21,495 bases of DNA from CAYNST01 sp964641175 (GTDB taxonomy: Bacteria > Pseudomonadota > Gammaproteobacteria > Pseudomonadales > Cellvibrionaceae). The stretch spans positions 1 to 21,495 of the forward strand of contig CAZXLJ010000055.1 in assembly GCA_964641175.1 (NCBI GenBank), written 5' to 3'. A program made the position numbers and the translations under genes. Below, piece by piece: positions 14,207 through 21,495 of this stretch (the stretch's first letter is position 1; each line of letters starts with the position of its first letter). The notes beneath the pieces were generated by a model, which saw nothing but the letters and a program-made list of their open reading frames with translations, was not told the DNA's origin and made no database searches.

Positions 14207-15733
14207 TCAGCGAGGTCTTAGACCAAGCTGGTAAAGATCTGTTCGGCGATCCTTGGAATTGGTCACGGAACCCTCGTTGCGCAGCAGCTTCAGTTTATCC
14301 AGATCGAGATCGGAAAATATGATCATTTCGGTGTTGGCGGTAGTTTCGGCCATGATGGCGTCTTGCGGAAAGGCAAAGTCCGACGGGGAAAATACGGCGG
14401 ACTGCGCATACTGCACATCGACGTTATCGACGCTGGGCAAGTTGCCTACCGATCCAGCGATGGCCACATAACATTCGCTTTCAATTGCCCGCGCCTGCGC
14501 GCAGTGACGCACCCGGAGGTAGGCATTTTTAGTGTCGGTCCAAAAGGGGACGAAAAGAATATCCATGCCCTTGAGCGCGAGTAATCGGGACAGTTCCGGA
14601 AATTCGACGTCATAACAGATCAGAATGCCGATCCGGCCGGCATCCGTTTCAAATATCTTCAGCTCGTTGCCGCCTTCGATGACCCAATAATGTTTCTCTT
14701 GAGGCGTGATGTGAATTTTTCGTTGCTCATCAATGGAGCCGTCCCGCCGGCACAAATAGGCAACATTGTAAATCCGGTCATTCTCCAGCAGTGGCATGGA
14801 GCCGGTAATGATATTTATGTTGTAAGACACAGCCAGATGCGATAGTCGCTTGCAGAACGTCTCGGTATATTCGGCCAGGTATCGCATGGCCTCATGACTG
14901 CTCTTGAAGGTTTTAAGCCCCATCAGGGGGGCGTTGAAGAATTCCGGGAATAGCACGAAGTCGCTTTCATAATCGGAGACCGCATCGACAAAGTACTCAA
15001 CCTGGGTCATTAATTCGTCAACCGAAGCGACTTTTCTCATCTGCCATTGCACCACGCCGACCCGGACCACGGTCTTGCGATACTGCATGGGCGTTTCGGC
15101 GGGGTCATACAAGATGTTGTGCCATTCCAGCAGCGTTGCATAGCCAGAAGATTTTTCATCCTGGGGAAGATACTGGCGTAACAGGCGTTTTACCTGAAAG
15201 TCATTCGCCAGTTGAAACGACAGGATGGGATCGTAAATTTCCTTGCGGGCAACTTTTTCGATGTACTGCGCCGGACTGACCCGATCGGCATGATTGTAGT
15301 ATTCCGGGATGCGACCGCCGGCCAGGATTGCCCGGTAATTCTCCTGCCGGCACAGGTCTTTGCGTGCATCGTAAAGGCGCCGTCCCAACCGGTAGCCCCG
15401 GTAATCCGGATGAATGAACATATCCAGCCCATACAGGGAATCGCCGTTGCGATCATTAATGACTTCGTCCTTGTGGTTGATCAGATCATCGTAGGTGTGG
15501 GGATTGCTGAAGCGGCTGTACTTGACCAGCAGCGTCAGGGCGACTCCGACAATTCGATCATTATCGACAATACAGATCTGGCCCTCGGGAAACGCGGATA
15601 TCAGGCGCTCGATGGTTTTGGCAGGCCAGGCGCCGCCCAGGTCAGGGTAGACGGTGTCCATCAACGCCTTGATTTGGGGGTAGTCGCTCAACTGGATATT
15701 TTTGAGCGTAAGGTGAAGTTCGTGAGATTCCAA
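14207..15733 (-). CDS. Bifunctional GNAT N-acetyltransferase / carbon-nitrogen hydrolase
   Basis: A fusion of about 508 aa. The TTG at 15733 is preferred (ggag about 8 nt upstream); the frame extends to an ATG at 15844 without a ribosome-binding site, and the extra 37 residues have no family character. Residues about 5-175 form a GNAT domain: beta-hairpin I-C-I-V-D-N-D-R-I-V-G, then MFIHPDYRGYRLGRRLYDAR with the acetyl-CoA-binding R-G-x-x-L-G loop. Residues about 220-495 form a nitrilase-superfamily amidohydrolase with the triad E264 (LFPEFF), K339 (RKIHITP) and C373 (ILICYDVEFPE). The arrangement resembles known GNAT/omega-amidase-like fusions. Substrates are unknown; it may act on an amide of a small acid and acetylate a related amine. 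A terminator follows directly, and it is divergent from the cyclotransferase operon. Confidence 0.92.
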   Translation of the reverse strand: MESHELHLTLKNIQLSDYPQIKALMDTVYPDLGGAWPAKTIERLISAFPEGQICIVDNDRIVGVALTLLVKYSRFSNPHTYDDLINHKDEVINDRNGDSLYGLDMFIHPDYRGYRLGRRLYDARKDLCRQENYRAILAGGRIPEYYNHADRVSPAQYIEKVARKEIYDPILSFQLANDFQVKRLLRQYLPQDEKSSGYATLLEWHNILYDPAETPMQYRKTVVRVGVVQWQMRKVASVDELMTQVEYFVDAVSDYESDFVLFPEFFNAPLMGLKTFKSSHEAMRYLAEYTETFCKRLSHLAVSYNINIITGSMPLLENDRIYNVAYLCRRDGSIDEQRKIHITPQEKHYWVIEGGNELKIFETDAGRIGILICYDVEFPELSRLLALKGMDILFVPFWTDTKNAYLRVRHCAQARAIESECYVAIAGSVGNLPSVDNVDVQYAQSAVFSPSDFAFPQDAIMAETTANTEMIIFSDLDLDKLKLLRNEGSVTNSKDRRTDLYQLGLRPR

Positions 15734-15927
15734 GCGTATGTCTCCGGGGAACTGGGTTGTACTGAGCAGTGGGGTGGCGCTGTACGGCACCGGTAATGGG
15801 CAAAGCATCCATTGTAGTCTTTTGAGTAGCCGTGGCGAGCGCATGCGGCGGCGGACGGGTGATTTCCTTGATCCGAGTTGCTATGATCCGGCCATTCCGC
15901 ATTCAGTAACGGTGTGCCACTCTTCTT

Positions 15928-16791
15928 ATGCGTCCGGTTTTCAATGCGTCCAGTTGCAAGTGGTCTCGTAATCTGTGGCTCCTCCTCGCCGCTCTGCTGA
16001 ATGTCCATGCAGACGTCGCACTCGGCGTCACACCTGTGCTGCCCGCGCCACCGGCCGTCCTCACTTATGAAGTCGTGCGGGTCCTGCCTCATGACCGGGA
16101 GTCTTTTACGCAGGGTCTGATCGTTCAGGACGAGTCGATCCTGGAAACATCGGGTCTTTATGGCCGGTCTTTCATACAGCGCTACGATAAGAACTCAGGT
16201 CAGCGACTACAGTTCCAGCGATTGCCGGATAGCATTTTTGCGGAAGGTGTAACGTCCATGGCTGACCGCGTGTACGTTCTGACCTGGAAGTCGGGGGTAC
16301 TCCTGATTCTGGATGGCAACACCCTGGAGCTGGTCGATCGGCGTAAATACACCGGTGAAGGCTGGGGAATCACTCATAATTCGACACACTTCATTGTCAG
16401 TAACGGCAGTGACCGGCTACAGTTCCGCGACATCCGGACATTCTCGCCGGTAAGGGAACTGAAAGTTGTGGATCCGCACCGCAAGTGGCACAACATCAAC
16501 GAGCTGGAATTCGCAGATGGCAAGGTGTGGGCCAATGTCTGGCAGACGTCCTGCATCATCGTCATCGACCCGGTAAGCGGACACGTCGAAGGGATACTGG
16601 ATCTGGCGCCTCTGGCCCAGGTGAATAATCCGCATCCCGGCGAGTCGGTGCTCAATGGCATCGCCCATGATGCGACCACTGGCACGTTTTGGGTCACTGG
16701 CAAACTTTGGCCCAAAAGATATGAAATCCGCGTAAGCTGGCCCCCATCGGTGCCGGCCGGCGCTCAGTCAAATTCAAAAGACAAGAACTAA
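15928..16791 (+). CDS. Glutaminyl-peptide cyclotransferase (beta-propeller, plant/bacterial type)
   Basis: A 287-aa exported enzyme that converts N-terminal glutamine of peptides to pyroglutamate. Residues 14-32 (NLWLLLAALLNVHADVALG) look like a signal peptide, cut near A-L-G. The mature protein shows the family's repeats of a five-bladed propeller: SFTQGL near the start, ETSGLYGRSF, LTWKSG, GEGWGITH, HNINELEF, ANVWQT and SVLNGIAHD. The ATG has no clear ribosome-binding site and no better in-frame start is visible. Only 4 bp separate it from the following DUF1566 lipoprotein, so it heads a likely operon of exported proteins that could include its substrates. Confidence 0.92.
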   Translation: MRPVFNASSCKWSRNLWLLLAALLNVHADVALGVTPVLPAPPAVLTYEVVRVLPHDRESFTQGLIVQDESILETSGLYGRSFIQRYDKNSGQRLQFQRLPDSIFAEGVTSMADRVYVLTWKSGVLLILDGNTLELVDRRKYTGEGWGITHNSTHFIVSNGSDRLQFRDIRTFSPVRELKVVDPHRKWHNINELEFADGKVWANVWQTSCIIVIDPVSGHVEGILDLAPLAQVNNPHPGESVLNGIAHDATTGTFWVTGKLWPKRYEIRVSWPPSVPAGAQSNSKDKN

Positions 16792-16795
16792 ACCC

Positions 16796-17779
16796 ATGTT
16801 CAATAATAGATTCGCCCGCTCCAGAACGTCTTTATTGATGATCCTCGTCGCGGCTTTCGCCGGCTGTTCCTCCCCGGAGAACGCCGAACCCGCCACCGTC
16901 GCGCCGGAGCAGACCGCGAAAGGTGCACAATCCGAGGAAGATGCAGGCACCCGGTCAGGTACGGGTATTGCTGAGAGCGCACCCCGCCAGTTTCGTCTGA
17001 ATGATACCGGTGTCGTGTTTGCGGGCAACCACCCTCGCACAGTCAATGACACGTGCGAGGGCGTCATAGACGCGACGGACGAATGGGTGATGGGCGAGCA
17101 GTTCGAGAAGCTGACTTTTAATGGTCAGGATTGCGAGTTCGGTCGGGATGCCCAGGTGGCAGACAGTGCCGACGGTCACGCGGGGTTTTCGTTTGTGAAG
17201 CTGGACAGCAACGGGGCGCCCCTGCCGGCGTCCGCCGAGCAGTGGAGCTGCGTGCTGGACAATGTCACCGGGCTGGTCTGGGAAGCCAAGATCCCGTCTG
17301 ACGGTACCTCCGGCAATCAGGGGCTGCACGACGCGGACGACAAATTCAGTTCATATAGCACGAACAGTCTGGCCAATGGCGGGGATATCGGAAACTGGAA
17401 CAAGGACTGGGCTGATTGCGCCGGTTACAAAAGCGGAGAGCCTTTGACGTTCTGCAATACACAAAGTTTTGTCGAGCGGGTGAACGCTGAAGGCCTGTGC
17501 GGATTTGACGACTGGCGAGTGCCGGGTTTCAACGAGCTGTTGAGCATAGTCAATTACTTCCAGACCATGCCCGCTGCGGAACCGGCTTTTTTCGGCGATA
17601 CCCGGCCTGAAGAATACTGGACCTCATCGGTCATGGCGACGGGCGGCACCCTGGCTCGCTATATCAACTTCCGTTTTGGAACCGCTGGTATCGGCTATCG
17701 CACAGACAGCCATTTTCTGCGTCTCGTCCGCTCAGAGCCTACCGATGCTCCAATAGCAACCGAAGCCGCCCAGCAGTAA
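16796..17779 (+). CDS. DUF1566 (Lcl C-terminal) domain lipoprotein
   Basis: A 327-aa lipoprotein: signal MFNNRFARSRTSLLMILVAA with lipobox F-A-G-C and lipidated C24, followed by Ser residues (no Asp at +2), consistent with outer-membrane sorting. A low-complexity Ala/Glu/Thr linker (about 25-60) precedes the folded part. The C-terminal half carries the DUF1566 hallmark residues: NVTGLVWEAK, GFDDWRVPGFNELLSIV, YWTSS and FLRLVRS. Several cysteines in the middle may form disulfides. The domain is related to C-type-lectin-like folds and is often found in surface proteins; its ligand is unknown. It sits 4 bp after the cyclotransferase gene and 25 bp before a second DUF1566 gene. Confidence 0.88.
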   Translation: MFNNRFARSRTSLLMILVAAFAGCSSPENAEPATVAPEQTAKGAQSEEDAGTRSGTGIAESAPRQFRLNDTGVVFAGNHPRTVNDTCEGVIDATDEWVMGEQFEKLTFNGQDCEFGRDAQVADSADGHAGFSFVKLDSNGAPLPASAEQWSCVLDNVTGLVWEAKIPSDGTSGNQGLHDADDKFSSYSTNSLANGGDIGNWNKDWADCAGYKSGEPLTFCNTQSFVERVNAEGLCGFDDWRVPGFNELLSIVNYFQTMPAAEPAFFGDTRPEEYWTSSVMATGGTLARYINFRFGTAGIGYRTDSHFLRLVRSEPTDAPIATEAAQQ

Positions 17780-17804
17780 TTCCTGAGCTTAAGGACTGAA
17801 CCCC

Positions 17805-18395
17805 ATGAATTTTCTATCCAATTCCGCTTTGACCGATACGTCGACGACCCGCACGGCACTGTCGGGCTTGCTGTGCGGCTTTTTACTTGGCGCGCTCCTG
17901 GTACCCGGGGCCGGCATCGCCGATCCTGTCTGTAATAACCAGTCCCTGGTACCCGAGTTCCCGGAAACGCGTCTGGAAATCGACGGTGATACCGTCCGGG
18001 ACACGCACACGGGGCTTATGTGGCGCCGTTGCTTTGAAGGAAAGTCGGGCAAACAGTGCGAAGGAGGGGAGCTGTCACAAATGTCATGGCCCACGGCGCT
18101 GCAATATATTGAAGCCGTGAACGCGGATGCCCGGTACGGATTTGCGAACTGGCGCTTGCCCAACATTAAAGAGCTTGGCAGCATTGCCGAGCTGCGATGT
18201 TCCAATCCGGCGCTGAATCCGGAAGCATTTCCGGGCGCGCCAGCCGTGCGCATCTGGTCTTCCACCCCGTATCGTTTCTATCCGCATTTTTCCTGGTATG
18301 TGGATACGAAGGATATGCTGATCGATCACATCGAGCGATCAGCGAAGTACAGCGTGTTGCTGGTCAGGGATGATGAACCGGCACGCGCCGATTAA
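17805..18395 (+). CDS. Exported DUF1566 (Lcl C-terminal) domain protein
   Basis: A 196-aa secreted protein. The N-terminal hydrophobic stretch at about 19-39 (ALSGLLCGFLLGALLVPGAG) ends at A-G-I-A, a signal-peptidase I site, giving a mature protein of about 157 aa without a lipobox. One DUF1566 domain fills the rest: DTHTGLMWRRC, the GFANWRLPNIKELGSIAEL motif, IWSSTPY and a closing YSVLLVRDD strand. Four or more cysteines suggest disulfides. It is a shorter paralogue in the same operon as the preceding lipoprotein. The start ATG lacks a strong Shine-Dalgarno but follows 'aagga' at a longer spacing. Confidence 0.88.
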   Translation: MNFLSNSALTDTSTTRTALSGLLCGFLLGALLVPGAGIADPVCNNQSLVPEFPETRLEIDGDTVRDTHTGLMWRRCFEGKSGKQCEGGELSQMSWPTALQYIEAVNADARYGFANWRLPNIKELGSIAELRCSNPALNPEAFPGAPAVRIWSSTPYRFYPHFSWYVDTKDMLIDHIERSAKYSVLLVRDDEPARAD

Positions 18396-18779
18396 AACCG
18401 CCCGGGGCGCGGCCCGCGCGTCGATTACGCCCCTGATTATGCTGCGCTTTCATATTCCAAACCGTTGCTAGCGTCGGCAAAATCCTGTCAATTGACTTCT
18501 GTCAACGCCGATCTGTGGGCTATTTATGGCTCTTGTGATTGCGATCTCAATTGCGCATCGATTATCCGATTGGCGCAAGACATCGAAATTCCAGAACCCC
18601 AAAGTATGAACGGCGTCAATGAATAGCGGGGACCACAAGGACTAACATTCGTGACTAATTCTGCGCCCAAACCGGGCCAGCTTTTGGTATGGCGTTCCAC
18701 CTCTTAAGCCTGGAAGCGAAAACCACATAATAAGGTAGGCTTCGCGGCTGATATCTAATACGAATAAAGGAACAGCGTT
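18396..18779. other. Intergenic region, 384 bp, no gene supported
   Basis: Begins with a very GC-rich stretch after the DUF1566 stop (18399-18420), which can fold into a short gcgcg/cgcgc stem but has no T-run. A cluster of GTCAA/TTGAC half-sites lies at 18487-18505. The rest is AT-richer and presumably holds the promoter of the cytochrome gene. No confident -35/-10 pair was found. Confidence 0.5.
18487..18505. promoter_or_regulatory. GTCAA/TTGAC dyad cluster, possible operator
   Basis: GTCAA (18487-18491) is directly followed by TTGAC (18492-18496), then TTCT, then GTCAA (18501-18505). This gives a perfect 10-bp palindrome plus an overlapping 5-4-5 dyad TTGAC-N4-GTCAA. Such spacing suits a dimeric regulator; no known regulator is assigned. 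It lies about 275 bp before the cytochrome gene. Confidence 0.3.
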
Positions 18780-21479
18780 ATGTTTGCAATGCGATATTCC
18801 TCCGAATTATTTCGGGCCGTTAAACTGGCGGGCCTGCTGCTCGGTAGCACCGCGCTGTTCGCGTGCGGCTCCGGCAGTTCCTCGAGTACGTCGTCCAGCG
18901 GCACGTCTTCGGGGAGCTCTTCGTCGGGGACAAGTTCAAGTTCATCCAGTTCGTCTTCAGGCGGGCTGGTCAGTGAGGGGGCGAATCTTTTCGAACTCCA
19001 GTGCCAGGGCTGTCACTCCGACAAGGGCGACGGTACCTTCGGCCGCATCGATCTGGGTAATCTCAAAAACCCTGATATCACCACTTACATCGAAGTATTC
19101 ATGCCCATCGTTCCCAGTCCGGCTGACTGTGACCGTGAGTGCGCTGAAGCAATCGTTGCGTTCCTTGAGGATCGCTATGAAGGCGGCAGCGGCTCTTCCA
19201 GCTCATCCAGTTCCAGCGGTTCCGGGCTGTCCTACGTGGATCGCGCAGCCCGCGGTGAGACGCTTTTCGACGCCGAGTGCGCAAGCTGTCACGATGGCGA
19301 ACGCATGACCGGTTTCTTCGATGAAGAAAACCTGCGCAGTGAACAGATTTTCACCCGCAGTGCTTTGCAGACATTTGTTCAGGGGCATCAGGAGCTGACT
19401 GCTGAAAACGCCGAATTCGTTACTGACTACATCATCGGCTGGCTGTATCTGCCGCTGTCAGGGACAGTGGATTCGAAACCCGGTACCGTCAATGACCCTA
19501 TTCGCGGCGAACAGTGCAACATCAGCACCAGCGAAGTAGCCGGTTACCGGCAGCTGCGCCTGCTGACCAAGGCAGAATTTGAAAACTCCATCGAGTTCCT
19601 GCTTGGCGTCAGTTTCGAAGAGGGTGATTATCTTCCCTCTGACGGCACTGAAGGTGCGTTCAAAAACAACAATCACCAGGTTATCCTGCCGGGCCGGCAA
19701 ATGTATTCCGGTTATCTGGCTGCGGTTGAAGCAGTGGTTGCACGCGCAGAAGAAGACAATTTCCCCGGTCTGGGTTGTAGCGGCAACTACAACACCAATT
19801 GCGTTAACCGCGTCGTCGGTGAATTTGGAAGCCAGGTATTCCGCCGCCCTCTGACTGCTGATGAGCGTACGGCCTATACCAATATCGCCAACGGCATGCA
19901 AACCGACGGTGACATCCGCGAAGGCATCAAGCACGCGCTGGCTGCCATGTTCAGCTCGCCCCAGTTCCTCTATCGCCATGAGCTGGGTGAGGCTGACGGC
20001 AACCGGTTCGCGCTCGATTCTTACGAGATGGCGACCTACCTCAGCTACACGCTGGCAGGTACCACTCCGAGCGCGATTTCATCACTCTGGACCGCCGCTA
20101 CCAGCGGTAGCCTGACCACTGATGACCAGATCCGTTCAGCGGTATCAGATGTATTGTCCAGCTCACAGGTCCGCAGCTCCGTCGCCGACCGCATGGGCTA
20201 CGTTGTCCGATCCTGGCTGGGTACTGAAAAACTGGCCAACTTCAGCAAGAATCGCGATCTGTATCCCGAATACACCGAAACTATCAGCGCTGCCATGACG
20301 CGTGAGCTTGAGCTGCTGTTCAGTGGCGTGATGCTCGACAGCGACCGCGACTTTGCCGACCTGATGGGTCCGGGCCTGACCTACGTCAACAGTGCTCTGG
20401 CAAGTTATTACGGCATCTCTGCTCCGGGTCAGACTGACAGCAACGGTTTTGGTCCGGTGAGCGCTTCAGACCGCGGTGGTCTGCTGCTCAGCGGTGCTTT
20501 CCTGACGATGCACGGCGATTTCGGTGAAGCATCGCCGATCCGTCGCGCAGTATATGTGCGTCGCAACCTGCTGTGTCAGGACATGCCGGCACCGCCGGAA
20601 GGTGTCAACGTCGGTCGGGATTCCAAGCGTGCTGAAGTCAGTGATTTCCTGGTTCACGAATCGACTACTAACCGCGCGGCATTCCATCGCCTGACTGAAG
20701 GTACCGGTTGTGTCAAATGTCACGCCGAGCTGATCAACCCCCTCGGATTCGGACTTGAGGACTACGACACTATCGGCCGCTTCCGCGCGACCGACCACAA
20801 CGGCAACGTGATCAATGCCACTGGCCGTCTGTTTTCGCCCACCCTGGATCTGCAGTTCTATGATGATGCCGAGCGTTCCACTGAGTTCCTGGAATTCAAT
20901 GGCGGTGCCGACCTGGCTACCATGATGGCAACGGGCGAAGCCTCCGGTCTGGCGAAATCCTGTTTCGCCATGCAAATGATGAGCTTCAGTGCCGGTGTTG
21001 ACGTCCTGTCCATGATCAACTCCAAGCGTCCGGATGCACGCCCTCTGGCCAGCGGCGAGCGCGCCAGTTATGCCTGTGATACGCAGGCTCTGGTAGAGAC
21101 CCTGGACAGCGACAGCCCCCGGGCAGTTCTGGAAAATCTGGGTACTCTGGACTCGGTGCGTTACCGTCGGGCCTGGGCGCGCACCAGCTCATCCAGCGGT
21201 TCGTCTTCCAGCTCGTCAAGCAGTTCCAGCAGTTCTAGCAGCACCAGCAGTTCCAGCAACAGCTCAAGTTCAAGTTCTACGTCGAGCTCAAGTTCAAGTT
21301 CGAGCAGCAGTTCAAGCAGCAGCTCGAGCAGCTCGTCCGGATCGGCTGCACGGCAATGTGACTGGTACGGTACCTTATTCCCGATTTGTCAAAATACTCA
21401 GGAAGGTTGGGCTGACGAAAATGGAGCACGTTGCATTTCCTTGTCAGCGTGTAACCAAGGGCCGAATCCGATCAATTAA
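18780..21479 (+). CDS. Tri-haem-motif DUF1592/DUF1588 lipoprotein with poly-Ser linkers and C-terminal CBM10
   Basis: An 899-aa protein; ATG after aaagga. The signal ends in lipobox L-F-A-C with C29 and Gly at +2, predicting an outer-membrane lipoprotein. Poly-Ser linker 1 (about 31-60) leads to a cytochrome c-like domain with C75-x2-C78-H79. Linker 2 (139-148) leads to a second with C167-x2-C170-H171. Then come the Planctomycete-type domains in usual order: DUF1587 (about 255-280, LLTKAEFENSIEFLLG), DUF1595 (about 345-375, VFRRPLTADE), DUF1592 (about 380-510, FSSPQFLYRHE), DUF1588 (about 566-665, ASPIRRAVYVRRNLL) with a third haem motif C644-x2-C647-H648, and DUF1585 (about 706-770). A long Ser linker (about 802-856) ends in a 40-aa module with C-D-W-Y-G-T-L-F-P-I-C and E-N-G-A-R-C-I, the CBM10 signature. 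CBM10 binds crystalline cellulose. An electron-transfer role at the cell surface is inferred. The gene looks complete, ending 16 bp before the window edge. Confidence 0.9.
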   Translation: MFAMRYSSELFRAVKLAGLLLGSTALFACGSGSSSSTSSSGTSSGSSSSGTSSSSSSSSSGGLVSEGANLFELQCQGCHSDKGDGTFGRIDLGNLKNPDITTYIEVFMPIVPSPADCDRECAEAIVAFLEDRYEGGSGSSSSSSSSGSGLSYVDRAARGETLFDAECASCHDGERMTGFFDEENLRSEQIFTRSALQTFVQGHQELTAENAEFVTDYIIGWLYLPLSGTVDSKPGTVNDPIRGEQCNISTSEVAGYRQLRLLTKAEFENSIEFLLGVSFEEGDYLPSDGTEGAFKNNNHQVILPGRQMYSGYLAAVEAVVARAEEDNFPGLGCSGNYNTNCVNRVVGEFGSQVFRRPLTADERTAYTNIANGMQTDGDIREGIKHALAAMFSSPQFLYRHELGEADGNRFALDSYEMATYLSYTLAGTTPSAISSLWTAATSGSLTTDDQIRSAVSDVLSSSQVRSSVADRMGYVVRSWLGTEKLANFSKNRDLYPEYTETISAAMTRELELLFSGVMLDSDRDFADLMGPGLTYVNSALASYYGISAPGQTDSNGFGPVSASDRGGLLLSGAFLTMHGDFGEASPIRRAVYVRRNLLCQDMPAPPEGVNVGRDSKRAEVSDFLVHESTTNRAAFHRLTEGTGCVKCHAELINPLGFGLEDYDTIGRFRATDHNGNVINATGRLFSPTLDLQFYDDAERSTEFLEFNGGADLATMMATGEASGLAKSCFAMQMMSFSAGVDVLSMINSKRPDARPLASGERASYACDTQALVETLDSDSPRAVLENLGTLDSVRYRRAWARTSSSSGSSSSSSSSSSSSSSTSSSSNSSSSSSTSSSSSSSSSSSSSSSSSSSGSAARQCDWYGTLFPICQNTQEGWADENGARCISLSACNQGPNPIN
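21183..21344 (+). repeat. Low-complexity Ser-codon tract (linker DNA)
   Basis: About 160 bp encoding an almost pure serine linker (with occasional Thr, Asn, Gly) before the CBM10. Codons are a mixture of agc, agt, tcg, tca, tcc and tct in short tandem runs (agcagttcaa-type units), so length variation by slippage or recombination is likely between strains. Shorter tracts encode the linkers at about 18868-18960 and 19190-19225. Confidence 0.8.
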
Positions 21480-21495
21480 AAGTCCTGCATGTCCA

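Noticed and set aside
15212..15796. Plus-strand 194-codon frame
   Set aside because: Antisense to the GNAT domain of the fusion gene.
18399..18420. GC-rich stretch after the second DUF1566 gene as a terminator
   Set aside because: Only a 5-bp stem and no T-run.
21183..21344. Possible CRISPR or tandem-repeat array
   Set aside because: The repetitive look comes from serine codons in frame; there are no spacers or fixed repeat unit.

Overview
The window looks like chromosomal DNA of a free-living Gammaproteobacterium, most plausibly a polysaccharide-degrading member of the Cellvibrionales. Evidence: E. coli-like gene families (HtpX, ClsB/YbhN, entericidin-type lipoproteins), long poly-serine linkers in an exported protein, and a C-terminal module that reads as a cellulose-binding CBM10. 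Poly-Ser linkers and CBM10 are hallmarks of Cellvibrio/Teredinibacter/Saccharophagus-type bacteria. The genus is an inference. No rRNA, tRNA, CRISPR array, transposase or phage gene was seen.

Left part (1-4072): a small set of genes (SDR oxidoreductase, an unrecognised 84-aa protein, an EamA/DMT exporter, a two-TM protein with a YflT-like N-terminus) lies between two non-coding blocks (about 1-345 and 3516-3990). The blocks are built from the same repeat modules, largely in opposite orientation. The right block contains two MITE-like palindromic elements with clear terminal inverted repeats.

Middle part (4073-10938), all on +: a large fusion protein (extended SDR/epimerase + SPW repeat + VKOR-like + SPW repeat); a small exported coiled-coil protein; two tandem entericidin-like lipoproteins too short for ordinary ORF calling; then a three-gene cluster matching the order of E. 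coli ybhP-clsB(ybhO)-ybhN: EEP-family phosphodiesterase/nuclease, cardiolipin synthase and a YbhN-type membrane protein. A good sigma-54-like -24/-12 site precedes the cluster.

Stress/housekeeping part (11029-15733): MgtC/SapB membrane protein, a 65-aa helical protein, an RMF-like small protein, an isochorismatase-family hydrolase (+), HtpX protease, and a GNAT plus carbon-nitrogen-hydrolase fusion with a convincing intrinsic terminator. All but the isochorismatase are on the minus strand.

Right part (15928-21479), all on +: glutaminyl-peptide cyclotransferase and two exported DUF1566 (Lcl C-terminal) proteins packed as a likely operon. After a 384-bp intergenic region follows a lipoprotein with three CxxCH haem motifs, the Planctomycete-type DUF1587/1595/1592/1588/1585 domain series, three poly-Ser linkers and a terminal CBM10. 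This protein, a surface-anchored cytochrome that may bind cellulose or chitin, is the most interesting candidate in the window; an electron-transfer role in oxidative polysaccharide breakdown is a hypothesis.
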